A DNA stretch of 64,000 bases, from positions 310,001 to 374,000 of the forward strand of contig NZ_NIRS01000003.1 of assembly GCF_002934665.1 (NCBI RefSeq). The letters are read 5' to 3'. This document shows, one piece after another, positions 51,162-60,612 of this stretch. Position numbers and translations under genes: made by a program. Source of the stretch: Pseudomonas laurylsulfatiphila. Lineage in GTDB: Bacteria; Pseudomonadota; Gammaproteobacteria; Pseudomonadales; Pseudomonadaceae. A model generated the notes under the pieces. The model did no database searches and was not told the origin of the DNA. It saw only the letters and a program-made list of their open reading frames with translations. How positions within the stretch are numbered: the stretch's first letter is position 1; each line of letters opens with the position of its first letter.

Positions 51162-53582
51162 TTATTGAATCTCCCAACCGAGCTGTTCATCGGGGTCATT
51201 GAGACTACGCTTGGCAACGCTAGCCACGGAGCCCGGCCGCCGAGGCGCAGCACCCACGCCCAGCCAGGCAGCCAGAACAGGTAGCAGGAAGATCGCGCCA
51301 AGCACGTTGACCAAGAACATGAAGGCCAGCAGCACGCCCATATCGGCCTGGAACTTGAGCGCGGAAAAAGCCCAAGTGCCGACGCCGATGGACATGGTCA
51401 GGGCGGTGAATACCGCAGCGGTTCCGCGTTGGCGCATGGCTTGGTAGAACGCCTCGCGCAGAGCCTGGCCATGACGAATCTCGTGCTGCATGTGTTCATA
51501 GAGGTACACCCCGTAGTCCACTCCGACGCCCACACCTAGTGCGATCACCGGCAGCGTCGCGACTTTCAGTCCGATACCAAGCAGAGCCATCAGCGCGTTA
51601 CAAAGGATAGTCACCAGCATCAGTGGCACAACCACGCAAAGTACTCCACGCCAAGAGCGGAATGTCAGCCAGCAGAGCAGTCCGATGGTGGCGAACAGCG
51701 CGGCGAGCATCTCCACTTCGGCCTTCTCGACTGCTTCATTGGTGGCTGCGGCTACCCCGGCATTGCCCCCGCCGAGGCGGAAACGGATGCCGGCAGTGTG
51801 CTCGGCGGCAATGAACTTCTCCACCTCGCGAGTCACATGGTGCAAGGTCGAACCCTGGTGGTCATCGAGGTACACAAGCAGGTTAAGCACGCGGCAGTTC
51901 TCACTGTTGAGCCCCAGCTCCGGATTGGCCGCACCGCCACCGATGCGCAGTGCCGCAGGTGAGCGCTGCAGCGCGGCCCAGCGTGGATTGGCCTCGTTGT
52001 TGGCGGCGGTGTACAGCTTGATGCCACCGGCCACACTGCTGACCGACTGCACTCCGGCGACACCCCTCATGTACAGGTCGAAGCGCTCTACGGCGTTCAT
52101 CAACCGCCAGTCCAGGCAAGCCTCCTCCTCACCGGTATTTTCCGCGTAGACCGAGAGCACATCCATGCTGATCGAATAGCTGGAAACGATGGCCGCGTTG
52201 TCGCGGTTGTAACGCGAGTCGGCTCGTAGCTCAGGCGCGCCGGTACCAATATCGCCGATCAGCAAGAAACGCGCCTGCAAGGTGCCTGCGACCAGCAGCA
52301 CCAGCATCAGTGCCAGGCTATACAAACCCGGACCGGGTCGGGCCAATGAAGATAGCGCCCACCACAAAGGCGCGTGGCCTCCGTCAGCTACGGAACGACG
52401 CGCGCTCGACTCAAGCTGCAAGTGGGAGAGGATGATTGGAAGCAACATTTTGTTGGTGACAATCATCAGCGCTACGCCGAGACAGGCAGTGACGCCCAGT
52501 TCCTGGACGATGGGGATGTCGATAAGCATGATCACCATGAAGCCCAAAGCATTGGCCAACAACGCCACGGTGCCTGGCACCGCCAGTTTACGAATGGCAC
52601 CCTCTGCCGCGGCCCGCGCGTCGGCCCCGGCAAGCACATCCTGCTTCCACGCGTTAGTCATCTGCACCGCATGGGAAACACCGATGGAGAAAATCATGAA
52701 AGGCACTAGCACCGACATCGGATCAATGCCATAGCCGCAAAGTGGCAACAGACCTAGCAGCCAGATGACGGGAAGTAGCGCCACGCCGATAGCCAGTACC
52801 GTGAGTTTGACCGAACGACAATAGAGCCAAAGCAGCAAAGCGGTAATTCCCAGGGTGACGGCGAAGAAGGCGATCACTCCGAGCAGGCCATCCATGACCT
52901 CACCCATAATATTGGCGAAACCGACGATCTGGATATCAATCAGCTCACTGCTATAACTGGCGCGAATCGCCTCCAGGGCACGCGCCACCGCCGCGTAATC
53001 GAGCTTCTGGCCGGTCTGCGGGTCGACCTCCAGCAAATCGGCCTGAACCATGGAAGAGCGCAGGTCGTTGGCCACCAACTGACCGATCTCACCGGACTTG
53101 GCCATGTTGGAGCGAATCTGCGCCAGTCCGGCGGCATCGGCTACAAAATGTGAGGGAATCACCACATCGCCGATGAAACCGGCCTCGGTGACCTCTATGT
53201 AGCGCACGTTGGGCGTGAACAGCGAACGTACCCGGCTGCGGTTCACTCCCGGGGTAAAGAACACCGCGTCGGTGACCTTACGCAAAACCTCAAGAAATTG
53301 CGGATTGTATAGGTCGCCCTCGCCCTTCCAGTGCACGCTGACGAGGATACGGTTGGCCCCGGAGAAGGTATCGCCGTGCTCCTTGAAGGCGGCCATGTAA
53401 GGATGACTCTGAGGTATCAGCTTGTTGAAGCCCGGGTCGAGGCGGGTACCGAGCGCGGACACGCTCAGGCCCAGGGTCAACAAAAGAAACAGCAGGCCCA
53501 GCGGCATGCGCCGGGCGATCAGCCAGCAGGCGAGTCGGGCGACCAGTGCCTCAAGGCGGGTCACGGAAGTTGCAGCGGTCAT
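51162..53582 (-). CDS. MMPL/RND-family membrane transporter
   Basis: This 806-residue protein is a two-fold RND repeat: helix 1 (LGLLFLLLTLGLSVSAL), a large periplasmic loop, and a helix bundle around residues 225-400 with MIFSIGVSHAVQMTNAW. A second loop and second bundle follow, with LGVGVGVDYGVYLYEHM. No membrane-fusion protein or outer-membrane channel of the AcrB kind adjoins it. Related MMPL proteins next to DUF1302/DUF1329/YCF48 genes are linked with hydrophobic-substrate catabolism. The ATG overlaps the previous stop (ATGA). The direction of transport is unknown. Confidence 0.9.
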   Translation of the reverse strand: MTAATSVTRLEALVARLACWLIARRMPLGLLFLLLTLGLSVSALGTRLDPGFNKLIPQSHPYMAAFKEHGDTFSGANRILVSVHWKGEGDLYNPQFLEVLRKVTDAVFFTPGVNRSRVRSLFTPNVRYIEVTEAGFIGDVVIPSHFVADAAGLAQIRSNMAKSGEIGQLVANDLRSSMVQADLLEVDPQTGQKLDYAAVARALEAIRASYSSELIDIQIVGFANIMGEVMDGLLGVIAFFAVTLGITALLLWLYCRSVKLTVLAIGVALLPVIWLLGLLPLCGYGIDPMSVLVPFMIFSIGVSHAVQMTNAWKQDVLAGADARAAAEGAIRKLAVPGTVALLANALGFMVIMLIDIPIVQELGVTACLGVALMIVTNKMLLPIILSHLQLESSARRSVADGGHAPLWWALSSLARPGPGLYSLALMLVLLVAGTLQARFLLIGDIGTGAPELRADSRYNRDNAAIVSSYSISMDVLSVYAENTGEEEACLDWRLMNAVERFDLYMRGVAGVQSVSSVAGGIKLYTAANNEANPRWAALQRSPAALRIGGGAANPELGLNSENCRVLNLLVYLDDHQGSTLHHVTREVEKFIAAEHTAGIRFRLGGGNAGVAAATNEAVEKAEVEMLAALFATIGLLCWLTFRSWRGVLCVVVPLMLVTILCNALMALLGIGLKVATLPVIALGVGVGVDYGVYLYEHMQHEIRHGQALREAFYQAMRQRGTAAVFTALTMSIGVGTWAFSALKFQADMGVLLAFMFLVNVLGAIFLLPVLAAWLGVGAAPRRPGSVASVAKRSLNDPDEQLGWEIQ

Positions 53583-54571
53583 CGGCGGACGTCCTCGGTA
53601 GAGCCAGGGAGCTGAGTGGGCGGATCGAAACGGCGCAGTCCAGCGTCACCAGCCAGCAGCCAGGGGCCGGAAGCAGGAACCGCCAAGTCGGTTAGGATTT
53701 CCTGACCAACCTGGCGCAACACGCGAAAACTCCTGCCTGCATCGTTACTGGCCAGTAGCACGCCGCTCTCACCGGCGAGTAACACAGTGCCATCGGGCGT
53801 GACGCGGCCCGCATGCAGAGACACCGTCGATGGTAAAGACACCGGCGACCAGTGCTCGCCACCATCGTCACTGCGGAACACATGGCCACGCATGCCATAA
53901 ACCAGCCAACGATCAGCGCCGAGACTGAGCGCGCCATAAAACGATCCCTCGTAGAAGGACGGCAGCGCTTCCCACTTTACGCCCGCGTTACGCGAGCGCA
54001 GCACCTTGCCGCCCTCGCCGACGATCAGCCAGCGCTGACCGTCCACTGAACCGGCGATGCCGTTGAGGTGCAAATCAGTCAGCCCTGAGATCACGTCGTC
54101 GTACCAACTGCCCCCATCATCACTCGAGCGCAACACACGACCGAAGGCGCCCACCACCAGCCAGTCGCCGCGAGGCAGGCGCGCTGCATCGAGCAGCGGC
54201 GCGCCGCCGTTCTCGGTGAACGCAGTCTCCTCCCAATTGCGCCCGCCGTCGCTGCTGCGCAGGATCCAACCCTCGTGTCCGAGGGCCAGCCCCTGGTTGG
54301 CGTCAGCGAACACCACGCGGGTGATAAGTGCCTGGCGCGGCGATGCAACATTAGCCGCACTCCAGCTGCGACCCTGGTCGCTTGATAAACGGATCAACCC
54401 CAACTCGCCGGCCACTACCAGGCCGGCGGAGGTTTCGCGCACAGCGTTGAGCTGCATACGATCGACCGGCACTTCGCTTGCGCGCAGTGGCGGCATGCTG
54501 CGAGGGGAGAAGGCCAGCACCCCTCCCAGTGCCACCAGCATTGACGCGCTTAGTCCAAGAAGAATCTTCAT
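53579..54571 (-). CDS. YCF48-like beta-propeller protein, exported
   Basis: This 330-residue protein has an N-terminal hydrophobic signal or anchor (ILLGLSASMLVALGGVLAF). About six repeats contain the BNR/Asp-box pattern: SSDQGRSW, SSDGGRNW, SSDDGGSW, SRNAGVKW, SDDGGEHW and SNDAGRSF. YCF48 propellers act in photosystem II assembly in cyanobacteria. Heterotrophic homologues occur beside MMPL, DUF1302 and DUF1329 genes, presumably as assembly or docking factors for a transport complex. It overlaps the MMPL gene by four bases. Confidence 0.9.
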   Translation of the reverse strand: MKILLGLSASMLVALGGVLAFSPRSMPPLRASEVPVDRMQLNAVRETSAGLVVAGELGLIRLSSDQGRSWSAANVASPRQALITRVVFADANQGLALGHEGWILRSSDGGRNWEETAFTENGGAPLLDAARLPRGDWLVVGAFGRVLRSSDDGGSWYDDVISGLTDLHLNGIAGSVDGQRWLIVGEGGKVLRSRNAGVKWEALPSFYEGSFYGALSLGADRWLVYGMRGHVFRSDDGGEHWSPVSLPSTVSLHAGRVTPDGTVLLAGESGVLLASNDAGRSFRVLRQVGQEILTDLAVPASGPWLLAGDAGLRRFDPPTQLPGSTEDVRR

Positions 54572-54651
54572 AGCAAGCTCCCTGTATAATCAGCGGCTAC
54601 CTGGAAAGAGAACGCGAACGACTGCAAATTCATAAATACTCCCCCAGCCAC

Positions 54652-56271
54652 TCACAAACTGTACTTGGCACTGAATGCCAGATAGTCGCGATCGGCCAGC
54701 GGACGCTTGGCCAGGTCGGCGCCACCGAGGAAGGCGTTGTAGCTCATGCCCAGTTCCAGATTGTTGAGGTACTTGAAGGTCAACCCTGCGCTAGCACGGC
54801 TGTCACCCTCGCCGACTAGTCCGCCAAAAGCCCCTGCAACCGCAGTCGTGCCATTCACTTGCTCGGCGTAGGACATTGGCATGCTCAGATCCCAGCCATC
54901 GATCACGTTATTCCAGGACGGCGTCGCACTGAGCTGGTAGGCCCAGGCTCCTCTATCGGCGCTGAGCTCGTCGAAGGTCTCACCGGCGAAGGCGAAGTCA
55001 TCGACCTTGTTGACCCGCAAGTAGGCGACCTCGCCGACGAAGGTGGTCTGGTCCGAGAACCAGCGGGGGCCGAGGATATACAGACTGGAAAGCTGCGCCT
55101 GGGTGGCATTGGCACGGGTCGCGGACGCACCGACTGGAGTGTCGACCAACACTGGCACGCCATCCTTGTAGCTGATCTCGCCGGCCACGTTGAAATCGCC
55201 CATGCGGGTAGAGAAGCTGATCCCTGTCAGATCAATATCGTCGAAGTAGATCACCTGATAGTCATTCGGGAGGTCATCTTGGAAGTTCACCCGAACGTTG
55301 GGGTTCTTGTCGTGATAGCGCAGACGATAGAGGCTCATCTCGGTCTCATTGCCCACCGCCATGCGCATGCTCAGTCCCCACTGACCGCTGTCGCGCGGCC
55401 TGTCGGTCGGCCCCTTGGGAAGCGTGAAGCCCGGCGCCAGATAGAGGAACTCGGCACCCGGCCCGATCATGTCCGCAGTGGAGAAATAGCCACCGACCGG
55501 ATCCAGTTCGGTCGGTTTGTACTCGTACTGGTAGTAGGCGCTTACGCCAAATGCCGGGCTCAGTTGCCACTGCGCAAACATCTGCCCGACCGGCAGCAGG
55601 ATATCCTTGACCTCGATGCCCGGCACGTTGGCTTTGGTGGCATCGGCAGGTGACTGGGCACCGGCGATGTTGGGGAAGAACAGGCTCTCGCCCCATTGCA
55701 CCACCTGGCGACCCAGGCGCAAATTGAGCATGGACTGTTCGGCAGTCTGGAAGCTGCCGTACAGGTAGGCATCGAGCAAACGGCTGCGGCTGCCAGCCGC
55801 GTCACGCGCACCGCGTGTGAATTCGTTCGCCGGACCGGTCTTGTTCACCGTATCGGGTGAGTTGTTGTCGTTGCGGTGCTGCCAGACATCATCGTAGAAA
55901 CTCGAGGCGCGCAAAAAGGCGCCGTAATTGCGGTAATGGAGGTCAATCTCACCCAGCAGCGACAGGCGGTTGTTGATCAGGCTGCCCGGATCGAAGTTAC
56001 GGTCGCCGTCATCGCTGTTGACCGTGTTTGGCAGGCCACTTGCCGGATCGATTGGGCCATTGATCAGTTCACTGGACTGGCTCTCGGTACGCATCGCGGC
56101 GCCATAGCCGAGGGTTAGCAGGTAGTTGGCACTTACCTCCTCACCCAGTTGGAACTCACCAGCACAGGTCGGACCGGCAAGCGCCAGTGCCAGCAGGCCC
56201 AAGGACAGGCTACTCGCTGCACGCGCCTGATGGTTCATCCCGGTGTACTTGTTGTTTTTGCTCGGGCTCAT
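54652..56271 (-). CDS. DUF1302 outer-membrane protein
   Basis: This 539-residue protein has a signal peptide (LGLLALALAGPTCAGEF) and alternating beta-strand sequence throughout. LNLRLGRQVVQWGESLFFPNIAG is the DUF1302 hallmark near residue 185. It probably forms an outer-membrane barrel. The last strand ends YLAFSAKYSL, with Leu rather than Phe at the C-terminus. The first ATG has AGGAA eight bases upstream. A second ATG eleven codons on is possible. It pairs with the DUF1329 gene upstream. Confidence 0.9.
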   Translation of the reverse strand: MSPSKNNKYTGMNHQARAASSLSLGLLALALAGPTCAGEFQLGEEVSANYLLTLGYGAAMRTESQSSELINGPIDPASGLPNTVNSDDGDRNFDPGSLINNRLSLLGEIDLHYRNYGAFLRASSFYDDVWQHRNDNNSPDTVNKTGPANEFTRGARDAAGSRSRLLDAYLYGSFQTAEQSMLNLRLGRQVVQWGESLFFPNIAGAQSPADATKANVPGIEVKDILLPVGQMFAQWQLSPAFGVSAYYQYEYKPTELDPVGGYFSTADMIGPGAEFLYLAPGFTLPKGPTDRPRDSGQWGLSMRMAVGNETEMSLYRLRYHDKNPNVRVNFQDDLPNDYQVIYFDDIDLTGISFSTRMGDFNVAGEISYKDGVPVLVDTPVGASATRANATQAQLSSLYILGPRWFSDQTTFVGEVAYLRVNKVDDFAFAGETFDELSADRGAWAYQLSATPSWNNVIDGWDLSMPMSYAEQVNGTTAVAGAFGGLVGEGDSRASAGLTFKYLNNLELGMSYNAFLGGADLAKRPLADRDYLAFSAKYSL

Positions 56272-56411
56272 CGAATGATTCCTATACGGTGGCTTGCATG
56301 CCCCCTCCGGGCGAATACAGGCCGCGCAACAATGGTCCGGGCGGCAGTCGCCGACCCGGAATCGCTCAGGTGAAATGGATTGGGGAGATCTGACTAAGCC
56401 TGTCGTCGCAC

Positions 56412-57782
56412 CTAGCGCCCTACCTGGCGCAGCATGTCGGTGGTGTACATGAAGGGTTGCAGGCGGTTGCCATTGAGCTTCGGCGGGTCGATCTCATTGG
56501 TCAGGCGGTCGGCCAGGTAGGCCCCGGAAACCAGGTCGTGGTAGACCGTGACGCCTGTGTGGAACAGCTTGGCGCCATAGGCATAGAAGGTGTTGATGAA
56601 GTTGGTGCGCCACAACTCGCCATGAGCGTCGTAGTTGTCCGCCATCACAGCCATCCAGGTGTCTTCATCGATGTACAGCACGCGCTTGGCGTACTGGTGG
56701 CGGTAGCCCGGTTTCAGGGTGGCCTCCAGCACCCAGACACGGTGCGGCTCGTAGCGCATCACACTGGGGTCGATGCTACCGACCTTGAGCAGGTTGGCGT
56801 ACTTGACGCCTTCAGCCTCAAGGCGATAGCCGTTGTAGGGGATGTACAACTCGCGTTTACCGACCAGCTTCCAGTCATAGCGCTCGGGCGAGCCGTTGAA
56901 CAGGCGGTCGTCGTCGATGGTACGAAAGCCGCCAACACCCAGTGGCATGTCAAAACCGAAACCAGGCGATTGGCGTACCCGACGTGTGCCCGGATTGTAC
57001 AGCCAGGCGGTCTGCGGGTTCTTCGCCTCGTTGAAATACGTGTAGGCCAGCATCACCTCGCCCTTCTGCCGGTCGGGCTTGAGGATGGTGGTCAGCGAGT
57101 AAGCGAACATGCCAGTGGTCGGTTTGCCGATGTCGGTGGGGCCGCTGGTCTGGTCGAGAATTTCCATGCGCATGCGCCCCCAGGCAGTCCTGCCATCTGG
57201 GTAAACCACAGCCTGGTCATAGACCGCGTCCTCCTCATGGACGTAGGCCGGCAGCAGCATGTTGCGCAACAACTCGTCGCCCGTTTTCGGCAGCGGGAAA
57301 GGAATGGCGCCTTTGAGTGCTTGCACGCCCATGTTGCCGTCTTCCAGTTCGGCAACCCTGGCGTTCTTGAGGGCCAACTCGCAGCGGAAATCTTCGAAGC
57401 GGAAGTCCCTGTGGCTGGGATACACAGGGATAGCGAAGGTCTGCGGGTACTTGCGCAGCAACGCTTTTTGCCCATCGGACAAGCGTGCGGCATGCTCCTC
57501 CATGTTCTGCGCCGTGATCGTGAACAGCGGCTTCTCAGCGGCATAGGCGTCGACATGACGCGTGCCCACCCCGGCGAACTGAATTCCCGGCGGGGTCCCT
57601 AGCCAGGCACCGTTGAAGGCGGGGATAGAGCCATCGGTGTTGCCTGCCTTCTCGGCGCCAATACAGGTCAGTTCATTGCCGAGCTTGGCAATCTCGGCCT
57701 CGCTCGGTTTGCCCCAGGTGCCTTGGGCTGCCAGCAACAGAGCGGCGGCCAGGGGCAAGGTGCGACTCAATGCGATATGCAT
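56412..57782 (-). CDS. DUF1329 periplasmic/outer-membrane-associated protein
   Basis: This 456-residue protein has a signal peptide (LPLAAALLLAAQGTWG). The mature part matches DUF1329: LGNELTCIGAEKAGNTDGSIPAFNG near the start, QGEVMLAYTYFNEAKNPQ-like and AWLYNPGTRRVRQSPGF in the middle, and RVLYIDEDTWMAVMADNYDAHGELWR near the C-terminus. DUF1329 has a lipoprotein-carrier-like fold and travels with DUF1302, so a role in moving a hydrophobic compound between membranes is likely. The sequence between it and the DUF1302 gene (140 bases) has no clear terminator. Confidence 0.9.
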   Translation of the reverse strand: MHIALSRTLPLAAALLLAAQGTWGKPSEAEIAKLGNELTCIGAEKAGNTDGSIPAFNGAWLGTPPGIQFAGVGTRHVDAYAAEKPLFTITAQNMEEHAARLSDGQKALLRKYPQTFAIPVYPSHRDFRFEDFRCELALKNARVAELEDGNMGVQALKGAIPFPLPKTGDELLRNMLLPAYVHEEDAVYDQAVVYPDGRTAWGRMRMEILDQTSGPTDIGKPTTGMFAYSLTTILKPDRQKGEVMLAYTYFNEAKNPQTAWLYNPGTRRVRQSPGFGFDMPLGVGGFRTIDDDRLFNGSPERYDWKLVGKRELYIPYNGYRLEAEGVKYANLLKVGSIDPSVMRYEPHRVWVLEATLKPGYRHQYAKRVLYIDEDTWMAVMADNYDAHGELWRTNFINTFYAYGAKLFHTGVTVYHDLVSGAYLADRLTNEIDPPKLNGNRLQPFMYTTDMLRQVGR

Positions 57783-57845
57783 GGTGTTTTCAACTCTTGG
57801 CTTGAGGCTGGGAACGTGGCTCAGCCTCGTAGTGATCGGTCGGTG

Positions 57846-59036
57846 TCAGGCGAACAGGTCGTTCTGCAACTGAGTCTCGCTGGCAATGAACTGCGCCCCG
57901 CTCTCACGGGCGAAGGCTCGTACGTAAGGCTCCGGCTCCAAGCATTGCTCCGGCGCCAACAGCCCTTGGCCGCGCACCTGCCCATCCATCCAGGCCTCAA
58001 TGACCAGGCGGGCGCATATAGGGGTCGGATCGGCCGTACTGTCCTCACTCTGTTCAAGTGGTAGTGGCAGGTGGTGTTCGAGCACGCTGCATACCTCGAC
58101 GCCACCGCGTAGGCCGCGCACTTCGACACGCGAGGCAACCGCCCAGGGCTCTGAGGACAGGTCAATGGCCATGCTCTCGCGCCCTGCGATGCTGGAAAGG
58201 TGATGGGTCAGGAACTTCAACGGCGACAACCCCAGCGCGTCGATTGTCTCGGTGCGGCCAAGGCCGAGGTCGATCATCGATTGCCAGATTCGTGAGCCTG
58301 CTTCCGGAAAGAACGCCAAGCGGTTGGTCACCTGCTTCAGGCCTGCAATGCAATGCGGCAGGGTGACGGTCTCGCCGTGACCGATGAAGAACGATGGGTA
58401 AGCCTTGAACGGGGCCGCGTAAGGCACCTCGAGGCGACCGCCCCAGCCCGGCATCTTGCGGTACTCGCCATCGACGAACTGCTGCACCTCGCCGCAGGTG
58501 ATGTGCATCATGTGATCGATCACAGCCGGCGACAGCAAGTCCGGGATGAAAGGCACGGCGGTGGCCAGGTGAATCTCTTCAGCCGTGTCGAGGCGGTCGA
58601 CCAGCATGCGCGCCATTACGTTGGTCAGGCCCGGAGTGGAACCACAACCGATAATCAAGCGAATGCCCGCATCGAGGGCGCGTTGTTGCCACGATGGGTC
58701 CAGGAACAGGGTCTCGGCCACATCGTGATCGTCGTTGATGTCGATGTAGTCGACGCGTGCGCGCAAGGCCGCTTCGATCACCGGCACAGCACTGCGGTAG
58801 AAGGGGCCGACAGCGTTGAACACCAAGTCCATGCCGTCGAGCAGCGTGTCCAAGCAGGCAGGGTCGAGCACATCGGCCTTGACGGCGCGTACGCGTGGAC
58901 CCAACTTCGCGGCGAGTTTCTCGGCGGCGGCCTGGTTGAGATCGCCAACCACACAGTCCAGTTCAGGGTGACGAGCAACCAATTGACGGGCGACATCCGA
59001 GCCGACGTTGCCGCAGCCTAGTAACAAAATTCTCAT
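57846..59036 (-). CDS. Saccharopine-dehydrogenase-like NAD(P) oxidoreductase
   Basis: This 396-residue enzyme has an N-terminal Rossmann motif (LLLGCGNVGSDVARQL, residues 4-19). It also has the family's GPFYRSAVPVIEAALRARVDYIDI segment and a mixed C-terminal domain. True saccharopine dehydrogenases act in lysine metabolism. No lysine genes are near, and many members of this family have other, unknown substrates. GAGAGGA before the ATG is strong. It follows the FAD oxidoreductase with a gap of 49 bases, likely in one operon with it. Confidence 0.87.
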   Translation of the reverse strand: MRILLLGCGNVGSDVARQLVARHPELDCVVGDLNQAAAEKLAAKLGPRVRAVKADVLDPACLDTLLDGMDLVFNAVGPFYRSAVPVIEAALRARVDYIDINDDHDVAETLFLDPSWQQRALDAGIRLIIGCGSTPGLTNVMARMLVDRLDTAEEIHLATAVPFIPDLLSPAVIDHMMHITCGEVQQFVDGEYRKMPGWGGRLEVPYAAPFKAYPSFFIGHGETVTLPHCIAGLKQVTNRLAFFPEAGSRIWQSMIDLGLGRTETIDALGLSPLKFLTHHLSSIAGRESMAIDLSSEPWAVASRVEVRGLRGGVEVCSVLEHHLPLPLEQSEDSTADPTPICARLVIEAWMDGQVRGQGLLAPEQCLEPEPYVRAFARESGAQFIASETQLQNDLFA

Positions 59037-59085
59037 GCGTTCCTCTCGATTATTGTTGTTGTGAAAAAACGGTTGTTATGTGCAC

Positions 59086-60450
59086 TCAGACCAGACCAAG
59101 GCGATCGGCCAGCCTGGCTGCAGGGATCAGCACACGGCGAATCTTGGTTTCGAACAGCCCCGCGCAGTGCACCGCACGCGGCTTCTGGAGTGGCAGCAGG
59201 AGCTTGTCGAGGCGGTCGTCGGCGAGCACCTGGGCTAGGTGCATTCCCAATAATGGGCCCATGACATTGCCCCAGGAGCCCAGGTTGAGCAGTGCCAGCA
59301 CGCCCTCGGCGGCCTGGTAAAACTGCGGGTAGGCCGCCTCGTAGACGGTCGAGGAATTCGCCGTCATACCGGTCCAGTAGGACTCCAGCTCGATCGGAAC
59401 TTTGCCCAGCGCCGGGAAGGTGCGCCGCAGGTAGCGCAGGAAATAGTCGAAGTGACCCAGCGCGTCCTGCGCCCGACCGCGTCCCGGGATGGTCGCGGTG
59501 ATCAGTCGGCCGCGACCGTCGATAACCAGCGGGTAGAGTCCGGCGGGGTACTGCATCAATGCGACACGCGCCGGATTGATTTGCGCCAACACCTCGGCCG
59601 GTAGCGGACGGGTTGCCAAACCGCAGGCCAGCAGGGGGAATTGAGTACGCGCAAGCTCGGGGAAAAAGGGATTGCCGGCATGGCCGTTGGTGCACAGCAC
59701 CACACGCGCTGCACGCACGCTGCCGGTGGCCGTGCGCGCTCGCCACTGCACGCCTTCGCGTTCGCAACTGAGTACGCAGGAATTGCCATGCACCCGAGCC
59801 CCCAGGCCGACGGCAGCGCTGACCAGGCCCTGGGTGAACAGGTAGGGATTGACCCGGCCGCCTTCGCGCCAGTGGATACCGTAACGGTAGGCGTCGGTGC
59901 CGAGCAGCGCGTGCAGACGCTCGGCATCGACGATATCCACGTCATAACCCAGTGCCTGCCACTGGTGCGCCTTGCGCCTCAGTGCAGCGTGCTCGCGAAC
60001 GGCCGCCTCGACCATGCCGCAGCGTACGGCGTCGGCTGCCAGGTCATACTTGCGACTGAGTTCGAAGACGATATCGCGGTTGGCAATGAAAAAATCGGTG
60101 AAACCACGCCCTTGGTCGGGCAGGTCGCGTAGCGCCTCCAGCGAACCCAGATAAGGCTGCACGTGGCCGGCATTGCGCCCGGAGGCGCCGCTGGCTGGCT
60201 GGTCGGCTTCGAGCAGCACCACATCGACACCGCGCTCGGCCAGGTGCAGGGTCAGCGACGCGCCGGCCAGGCCCGCACCCACGACCAGCACATCTGCTTC
60301 GATGTCCCGATCCAGCGAGCCGTATGCCGGCTGCGGCGTAGACAGCGGCCAGCCACTGAATCGAATCGGCACCACCCCCGCCTCGTAGGCCTGTGCCGCC
60401 GGAAATACTGGCACTTGTCCAGCTGCCTGCCTCTTCACATTCACGCTCAC
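59086..60450 (-). CDS. FAD-dependent oxidoreductase (DAO/DadA-like)
   Basis: This 454-residue flavoenzyme has the dinucleotide fold VVGAGLAGASLTLHLAERGVDVVLLEAD (about residues 54-81) and GASGRNAGHVQPYLG, the FAD-pyrophosphate region of DAO family members. The later EGVLALLNLGSWGNVMGPLLG forms the second FAD contact. It would oxidise an amine, amino acid or related substrate. The gamma-glutamylputrescine-oxidase type is the nearest I know. GTG start with GAGGAG seven bases upstream. Two dyads lie upstream. Confidence 0.88.
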   Translation of the reverse strand: MSVNVKRQAAGQVPVFPAAQAYEAGVVPIRFSGWPLSTPQPAYGSLDRDIEADVLVVGAGLAGASLTLHLAERGVDVVLLEADQPASGASGRNAGHVQPYLGSLEALRDLPDQGRGFTDFFIANRDIVFELSRKYDLAADAVRCGMVEAAVREHAALRRKAHQWQALGYDVDIVDAERLHALLGTDAYRYGIHWREGGRVNPYLFTQGLVSAAVGLGARVHGNSCVLSCEREGVQWRARTATGSVRAARVVLCTNGHAGNPFFPELARTQFPLLACGLATRPLPAEVLAQINPARVALMQYPAGLYPLVIDGRGRLITATIPGRGRAQDALGHFDYFLRYLRRTFPALGKVPIELESYWTGMTANSSTVYEAAYPQFYQAAEGVLALLNLGSWGNVMGPLLGMHLAQVLADDRLDKLLLPLQKPRAVHCAGLFETKIRRVLIPAARLADRLGLV

Positions 60451-60518
60451 TGCCGACTCCTCGTCATTAACCTCGGGTTCAACGGTCCGGCCAGGGCTGC
60501 CGCGAAGTTGCAGCGACC

Positions 60519-60580
60519 GACTGATCAGTCATCCCGATGCTATGGAGGAGGGAGAAAGCGCTCCAGTACCAGTTGGTACT
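60519..60580. promoter_or_regulatory. Two dyads in front of the FAD-oxidoreductase operon
   Basis: GACTGATCAGTC (60,519-60,530) is a perfect 12-base palindrome. AGTACCA-GT-TGGTACT (60,565-60,580) is a 16-base dyad with 7-base arms. Both lie 69-130 bases upstream of the FAD-oxidoreductase start and beyond the stop of the LuxR-type gene, so they are candidates for that regulator's operator and a promoter element. Confidence 0.55.
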
Positions 60581-60600
60581 GCGCCATCAAACAATTGGGC

Positions 60601-60612
60601 GGGGGGGGGGGG
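60601..60612 (+). repeat. Run of 12 G at the 3' end of the LuxR gene
   Basis: The run touches the stop codon of the LuxR-type gene (it reads as C12 on the coding strand, directly after TAA). It is the second long G run in the window, and its exact length should be treated with caution. Confidence 0.88.

Noticed and set aside
53579..54571. A photosystem assembly role for the YCF48-like protein
   Set aside because: The organism is a heterotrophic pseudomonad, and the neighbours are transport and catabolic genes. Only the fold is shared.
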